Source: Sternotherus odoratus (taxonomy: Eukaryota; Chordata; Testudines; Kinosternidae). From it: a stretch of 64,000 nt of DNA. The notes below the pieces were generated by a model. That model saw only the letters and a program-made list of their open reading frames with translations. It searched no databases and was not told the DNA's origin. Location of the stretch: assembly GCA_032164245.1 (NCBI GenBank), contig JAVMKO010000004.1, positions 30,543,626-30,607,625 of the forward strand. The letters run 5' to 3'. A program made the position numbers and the translations under genes. Below are positions 58,601-64,000 of this stretch, piece by piece. Positions within the stretch are counted from its first letter, which is position 1. Every line of letters starts with the position of its first letter.

Positions 58601-60369
58601 CAGTGTTTCTTAACTGTGATTGTATAATTTTATAGAACTATTTACAACTCATTTTCCTGTTTAAATAAAGGTGATGGACCAACTTTGTACCCGGTGTGTG
58701 ACTCCATTGACTTCAATTTAGTTACTGAAGAGAAAATATTGTCCCCAAATATAATGAAAACATAACAAAAGGCACAGAAGATGTGCAGTGTGGCAAGTGT
58801 GCAAACATTAGGAGCTTAGCTATGTATTCCAAACTCCTGCCAGCACTTTGTACACATTAAAACCAAGGACTTACAAAATTACATTCCAGAAAATGAAACT
58901 GCTTTACAAAATAGCTTTTACTAGGTAAACAATGTTTTTAAAGAGACATTTTTTTTTAAAGAAGAAGCCTGCCCAACTCTGGCCTTATACTTGGTATAAA
59001 GATCAGTATAACCTACCAAGTGTTGTTTATTCTGGAAAAGATTGACAAGTAACCATTGCAGTCTTACCCTCATGCAAAAGTGGAGGCAATATGTGGGAGA
59101 TGAAAACTTCCTGCTGGATTTATGTCATTCCTATGTTTGTATCATTCCTATGGAGATGGAAGAGTGTAGGATTTGCTTTTCCTTCTCCCTAACTGTGGAA
59201 TGGACATGGATTACTACCCCAAGCCCTGCAGACATAGTAATCTGTAGGAGGAAATGACCACCCAAGCAGATGCTGAATATTCACACATTGGCTTTGAGGA
59301 GCCTCTGTAGCCCTTCACCTTCCTAAGAGACTGTTGGTTTCTTGGCTCCATGGAATACACCCAATACAGTGATTGCCTCTAGGATTCAACTGTAAGTGAG
59401 GTTCCCTAAAGTGGAAAGGCCCAGTGTAAAAGCTTCTTGCTTATTTACTACTGATCTGGGAGGGTTAACATCCACTCAATCCAAATTCCTGCAGAGATCT
59501 GAGAGCTGACGGGAAACTATCTGCAGGGACTGGGAAAGGACAGGAAAATAGTTAACCAGCCTTTCATGTGATCCAGGGGAAATCTACACCCTTCTGGTCT
59601 CCTAGATGTGTAGATCTCAGACCTGAACTGAACTAATTACTGCCACCTTTGTAAGGACTTCATTGATCTAGGGCCATAGAAGTCAATGGAAAGTGTATCA
59701 AAGACACACTAGACAGTGAGGATATTCCTCTCATTGCCTTTGGACTTCACACTGTGGGATGAGCTTACACTAAATATTGTGGGCAGAGAAGCTGGTATTG
59801 CCTATATTTAAGGCTGCCTGACACTTCCCATTATAAGATCCTCTTTTCCATTGCTTATAACTTCACCAAACTTTAAAGCTGAACATTTCCCTGTTGGCAA
59901 TGAGAGGAATGAGAGGAATGTTTTCTTCAGGCTGATTTTTTTGGGAAGTTTCAGCAAAGTCATTTCTGAGAACAAGATTAGGGAAATCTGCATTGCTTTG
60001 CCCACCAAAAAAACATGATTCTTACAGCTGAAGGGAAACTCATGATTAAGGCCGTTAAATGATGCACTAGGTAACTGGATTCTATCATTGCCTCTGCCAC
60101 AGAATTTCTGTGCGATGCTGAACAAGTTCTTTAAAACATACTTTTCACAGGTGATTACTAATTGCATGTTCCTCATTTTCTGGGTGCCTGATTTGAGACC
60201 TTAGTGTTTGATTTGCAGAGGTGCAGTTGCAGTTGTGAATGCTCAGAAGTCAGTGGGAGCTGTGATTTGAATAGATGAACTACTATATAATGCTAAGAAC
60301 TCTCAAAAATCAGGCCAGATGCATCTCAAATTGGGCCTGCAAGATTATGTGTATTTATGACTTTGGTGT

Positions 60370-60470
60370 GTGTCTCTCAGTTTCATATCTGTAAAATGGG
60401 GATAATACCCCAGCACCTCTTAGGACTGTTGTGAAAAATAACCTGAATAATGTCTGAAGTACTCAAAACC
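60370..60470 (+). mobile_element. MIR fragment
   Basis: TCTCAGTTTCATATCTGTAA and AATGGGGATAATACCCCAGC, then TAGGACTGTTGTGAAAAATA match the core and 3' part of MIR. It lies in an NDST intron. Confidence 0.7.
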
Positions 60471-60840
60471 TACAGTGTGGAGTCCCATAGAAACAACCAT
60501 GTAGAAATTAATAATTCTGTCTTCAGAGGAGAGTTTGGATGGTGTGAAGTAAATAAGTTCTGGGGCCCCACATTGAGCTATGGGTGTGGGGAGAAGTGGA
60601 CTAGTTGTTCATTCAGTGAGTGCCATCTATCCTGTGCACTGAATGAGGCAGGGGTCCTATAGGGAAAATAGTATGTGATTATGGGATATACACAAAGGGG
60701 CTGATTTTTGAGTGCTTGACCTTACAACCTTAATATTCTTTTAATGTCATTTTTTGTTTATAACTGATGATAAATGCTCCCTGGCAAGTATGGATGTGCA
60801 TAATCATTTACAACAGAAGAGATTAAAGGTACAAACTCAC

Positions 60841-60950
60841 GTTAGAGCTTCAGAGTAATTATAATGAGGTGAGACTCCCAGAAACTTCTGAACTTCATCC
60901 ATCACTATAGCTGGGTCACTTCTTAGTTGCTGTCCATCAATAATTAGCAA
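60841..60950 (-). CDS. NDST3/NDST4: NDST3/4 exon: [10 protein letters not shown] segment
   Basis: A 110-base exon, acceptor ttacag before TTG, donor AC followed by gtgagt. It codes 36 residues plus two bases of a split Thr codon that is completed by the first base of the next exon. The protein reads [20 protein letters not shown] and then [16 protein letters not shown]. This is among the most conserved stretches of vertebrate NDST proteins. Confidence 0.95.
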
Positions 60951-62677
60951 CTGTAAGGATAGATTGTCCATTTAAAACAAAAGACTCAGTTCAATAAACT
61001 AAGCTACCTCACTTCCTTTGTGACATAATTGAAGGCAAGGTGGATTTGAGGTAATATGGCATCAATAGCAGTTGTGCAATTCATCTGTTTCTTGCCTTAA
61101 TTTCTTTCAGCTCTGCATCATGCTGGAGATGTATAGTCTTGCATCTGGGAACTGCTTGGATGCCTACATTGTTCCCCCAGATACAGTTATTTTTTCATGC
61201 ACAAGCAAAGAATAAAATCAAAATCTCAAAGATTTACAGAATACTGAGAAAAATAGATTTAAAAAAGCTTGAGTAGATAAGTCAGACATACAAAACGTTC
61301 AAAAGCATTAAAATCACACTGAGCTTTTAGAGAGATACTAACATAAATGTCTAGTAATTAAATAGTAACCACTATGTAGATACAGTAGATTGACAGTATC
61401 TGTTAATAAATATGTAATTATTACAGATCTGTCAAAAGTACCTTAACAAAATTTGGTCTGATGCAAAGCTACTTCACGGAACTTTGAATCTAGCTGGTCA
61501 AGTTATATATAGAAGCTTTTGCAGTACAGAACTGTACGGATAATAACTAACTTGGATGGGTGTGTTTCATATTTATTGTGAGAGCTTATGTATTATTGAC
61601 TTTTTGAGTGCACATTAGTAAGCACAATAAGTGCTCTTTCTGCATGCACACTATAAAAATGAGTTCACATTGTTGTGTATCTTGTAAAATTAATCACTGC
61701 AACTAAGCAAACAAACATGGTGGTAGCCAATTTTACAAGATAGATGTCAATGTGCACCTGCATGCTTAAGAGCAGGGTCTGCATTCACTGTGATGAAATT
61801 AACTAATGCAGGGGGGAGAAACCTTGGCATATGTCTTAGAAGCAGGAGGACCAGCCTTAAGAACAGAGAAAGCAAACAGGTAATTGGAGTCCTGGCTCTC
61901 CTGGGGACACAGAATCCCATGCATGTTCTGAAATTTGCGGGACAGTGTTGTGTCCCCCTCCCTTAGCCAGATGTAAACAACTCACTGCAGGAAGTCCTAC
62001 CTGCCATAGATCCCCCCAACTTTCGGGCATATTTTTTTGTGAACTTTGCATCACATGCAAACTCTGCTGTTCGTAGGCCGGTACTTGTTGCCTATCAAAA
62101 GAGAAGCAGGACTAAAGGGAGAAGATACAAGTCACTGACAAACCCAGTCCTCCTCTTACTTACTTGCAATAGGACTGGTCTATTTCCCCCTTTGTTGTAC
62201 AACTTGAGGCCATGCAACACAAAAGGCCAGTCCTGGATAGAAACAGATCCTATACATCTTTTTGGCTTTCTATCACTTAGACTAACTAGAAGACACAGCC
62301 TGTGTGTCCTAGTTTCACCACAGCGTTTCTTTAAGTCCTGGACAGATGAGGCACTCACAGGGAAGATTGCTTACTACTCTACATATACCTTTTCCTTCCA
62401 TACCAATTTTTCTTCGTAGGGGAAGAAGGTATGATCGAGAGCATGGAGCATCCATAGGTCTGCATTGTGTTAATCTCTTTTTTGTCTGGAAATAGGTATT
62501 CTGGGAGGGATTTTGTAAAGATGAATTTTATCTAAGCATGTGTTTATATAGATTTTCCTTGAAAAATTTCCAGAAATCAGTGAAAAAGCACCACAAGATT
62601 ATATGCAATAATCATATAAATTGAGATTGTTGTTCCCAAAATCAGTGAGCTTTGTGAAATGGCTAGCAGAAAATTAC
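60951..62677 (-). other. NDST intron
   Basis: A 1.7 kb intron with no repeat or exon recognised. Two facing open frames at 62039-62419 are opposite strands of the same chance reading. Confidence 0.6.
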
Positions 62678-62848
62678 CTGAGAAGTGGGAAAGTATGTTA
62701 GCCATCTTTCTATATGGGTAGCATACCATCCAGGGATCAGACATCTCTTCTGGAGAGTCCTTAAGTCTGAGGGAGCCCAATGGTCTGATGTAATCACTTC
62801 ATAGAAATTGAACTTCATAGCAGCAGGGTCCTCATGAGATCGCTGGTG
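62678..62848 (-). CDS. NDST3/NDST4: NDST3/4 exon: sulfotransferase domain, middle part
   Basis: A 171-base exon coding 57 residues, phase 0 at both ends. The acceptor reads tatgctag before CAC and the donor is CAG followed by gtaatt. The protein starts [18 protein letters not shown] and ends WLTYFPTSQ, and includes [16 protein letters not shown]. In the family this segment follows the 3'-phosphate binding motif of the PAPS site and leads into the strand before LLIIDG. An open frame on the same strand over 62577-62780 is a shadow in another phase. Confidence 0.94.
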
Positions 62849-63144
62849 CTAGCATACAAAATTGAGAGACAAAGAGCTATAATTAGCTAGTAAATTAAGC
62901 CATAATTGTGAAAAGAAATGAAAACTGTAGAATTTCAGACTTCCAAACATAGTTAAGAATTTAGCAAATTGCAGCTTTGTTGCTATTGTGTTAATGACCT
63001 AGATGGATAATGGTCTCATTTTCAAATGTTAGTAGTGGCTATCATACCCTTAATAATAACATCACCGCCACCATCACTGTACACATTATCCAACCACAAA
63101 CCAAAAAGCTATGGCTGTTTCAGTGGAAGATCATCTATCCTTCT

Positions 63145-63528
63145 CAGGGCCGGCGACAGAAATTTGGGGGCCCCCTACTCTGATAGTTTGGGCCCCCTCC
63201 CAGCCCAGCCACCCCCCCCCCCCAGCCCAGCCGACAGCGGCTGGGGGGCCCCCAGCCCAGCCCAGCCGCGCGCTCCCTTCCCCCCCCCCCCCAGCTGACA
63301 GCGCCTTTGCTGCTGCCTTTGCTGCCTTGCTGCTTACCCCTCCCCCCTGCCCTTTCTCCCCCTGGACTGAGCTGCTGCCGCCGGCCGGGCTCACTGCTCG
63401 GCCGGGGACACACGCTCGTCCGGAGGAGAGCCGCGCCGGATGACTATGGGTAGAGCTGTACCGGGGCCCCCCTAAAGTGCGGGGCCCGGTACAGCTCTAC
63501 CCGTAGTACCCCCCTGTCGCCGGCCCTG
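63145..63528. mobile_element. hAT-type MITE with perfect ends and target duplication
   Basis: Perfect 15-base inverted ends CAGGGCCGGCGACAG/CTGTCGCCGGCCCTG are flanked by a perfect 8-base duplication ATCCTTCT (63137-63144 and 63529-63536), diagnostic of hAT transposition. The interior is very GC-rich with C runs. A second internal inverted repeat sits near the right end: GGGTAGAGCTGTACC and GGTACAGCTCTACCC. There is no transposase. The perfect duplication suggests a young insertion. The surrounding plus-strand sequence, with a CR1 tail right after it, was probably the target. Confidence 0.92.
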
Positions 63529-63544
63529 ATCCTTCTCTCCATTC

Positions 63545-63655
63545 TCAGGTATTGTGGGCTTGAGGAAGGAGAGCATTTGGTGAAATTATGTGGCCTGTAT
63601 TATGCAGGAGATCAGATCAAATGATCCATTCCAACCTTAAAAATCTAAGAATCAT
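63545..63655 (+). mobile_element. CR1 3' end fragment
   Basis: GGTGAAATTATGTGGCCTGT, then TATTATGCAGGAGATCAGAT, and ATTCCAACCTTAAAAATCTA match the last bases of CR1 copies. It lies just to the right of the hAT MITE. Confidence 0.75.
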
Positions 63656-63971
63656 CTATTTTACTAAGAAGAGCTATTACCCACACACTCAGTTAACTGT
63701 TTGTAGAGACCAACAAGGCCATGTTAAAACCATATAGAGCCCAATTTATTGAAACATTCAGAACTGGTAGCATTTCATATGTACTTTTGCAATCGTTTTG
63801 CAAAAGCATAAACCAGCTAGTGCAAGGCAGTGGAGAATCAGGCACTATAGCTGCATATACATTAGGAACAGTTGGACCCTTAATTTGCCACAAGTGAAGC
63901 TCTACATTTTGTAGCACAGTTGGCAGTTGTGTGGAGACAGGACACAGCCTTCTACCATCTCAGACTGCAGT

Positions 63972-64000
63972 TTAGGGTGACCAGATAACAAGTGTGAAAA
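63972..64000. mobile_element. Start of a MITE cut by the window end
   Basis: The last bases read TAGGGTGACCAGATAACAAG and then TGTGAAAA. I recognise this as the terminal inverted repeat of a widespread amniote MITE family; the rest lies outside the window. Confidence 0.55.

Larger units (their letters stand above)
55340..60840 (-). other. NDST intron
   Basis: It contains the hammerhead-core repeat copy 3 and a MIR fragment. Open frames such as 56684-57034 and 59808-60176 have no splice support or recognisable product. The rest is AT-rich with nothing recognised. Confidence 0.6.
54173..62848 (-). other. NDST3/NDST4: NDST3/NDST4-type gene, last four coding exons and introns
   Basis: Heparan sulfate N-deacetylase/N-sulfotransferases are Golgi type II membrane enzymes that remove acetyl groups from GlcNAc in heparan sulfate and transfer sulfate from PAPS to the free amine. 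Four minus-strand exons, each bounded by AG and GT, give the C-terminal 166 residues plus one split codon of the sulfotransferase domain. Phases chain as 0, 0/2, 2/0, then the last exon with stop. Visible landmarks are [18 protein letters not shown], the [13 protein letters not shown] pair of cysteines ten residues apart (disulfide in the NDST1 structure), the KGRKYPPMD loop near the PAPS site and the LRQELQKVR end. The N-deacetylase part and PAPS P-loop lie beyond the right edge. The wording fits NDST3/NDST4 rather than NDST1/NDST2; I cannot decide between the two paralogues. Introns contain an LTR-like segment, a hammerhead-core repeat and MIR fragments. Confidence 0.93.

Noticed and set aside
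62039..62419. Facing open frames of 126 and 87 residues in an NDST intron
   Set aside because: They are the two strands of one chance-open stretch without family resemblance.
63026..63443. Pro/Ala-rich open frames on both strands
   Set aside because: They lie within the GC-rich hAT MITE and reflect its composition.
1..64000. CRISPR arrays, bacterial operons, tRNA genes and rRNA genes
   Set aside because: Looked for and not seen. The repeats here are dispersed eukaryotic transposons, and the genes are interrupted by introns.

Overview
The window reads as a stretch of vertebrate nuclear genome from a sauropsid, most likely a turtle. It is AT-rich, gene-poor and intron-dominated. It carries many CR1 LINE copies of several ages, including 3' tails ending in TTCTTATG-type octamers, together with MIR-like SINEs, hAT, PIF/Harbinger and pogo-type DNA transposons and one decayed LTR retrotransposon. 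Nothing bacterial, plasmid-like or CRISPR-like is present. Turtle is an inference from the repeat mix; the sequence itself proves only an amniote-like genome.

Two host genes were found by reading splice signals on the minus strand. (1) The right end (54173-62848) holds the last four coding exons of a heparan sulfate N-deacetylase/N-sulfotransferase of the NDST3/NDST4 type. All splice phases fit, and the reading ends at a natural stop. (2) Downstream on the same strand, five exons with fitting phases (29710-29813, 18819-18997, 9088-9152, 7907-8017, 7192-7293) encode the first 187 residues of a predicted type II single-pass membrane protein with a coiled-coil-like stalk. I do not recognise this protein. 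The gene probably runs off the left edge.

Layout from left to right: 1-7.2 kb, left flank with CR1 copies and two pogo-type MITEs, one with a long palindrome; 7.2-29.8 kb, the unrecognised gene, whose introns hold a 4.5 kb LTR element with a CR1 nested in it and two pairs of direct repeats; 29.8-38.5 kb, intergenic DNA with a U2 snRNA pseudogene fragment; 38.5-43.0 kb, a nested insertion in which a 4.1 kb Harbinger transposon sits at the very end of an hAT element, all flanked by GTTTAAAC; 43-54 kb, intergenic DNA with hAT MITEs, short repeats with a hammerhead-like hairpin core and a run of CR1; 54.2-64 kb, the NDST gene with a likely solo LTR and a well-preserved hAT MITE.

The Harbinger element is the best-preserved mobile unit. 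It has an intact two-exon Myb/SANT-like gene on the plus strand and a convergent DDE transposase on the minus strand. The transposase keeps its catalytic residues but has lost part of its N-terminal region. The two host genes are independent of each other as far as the sequence shows.
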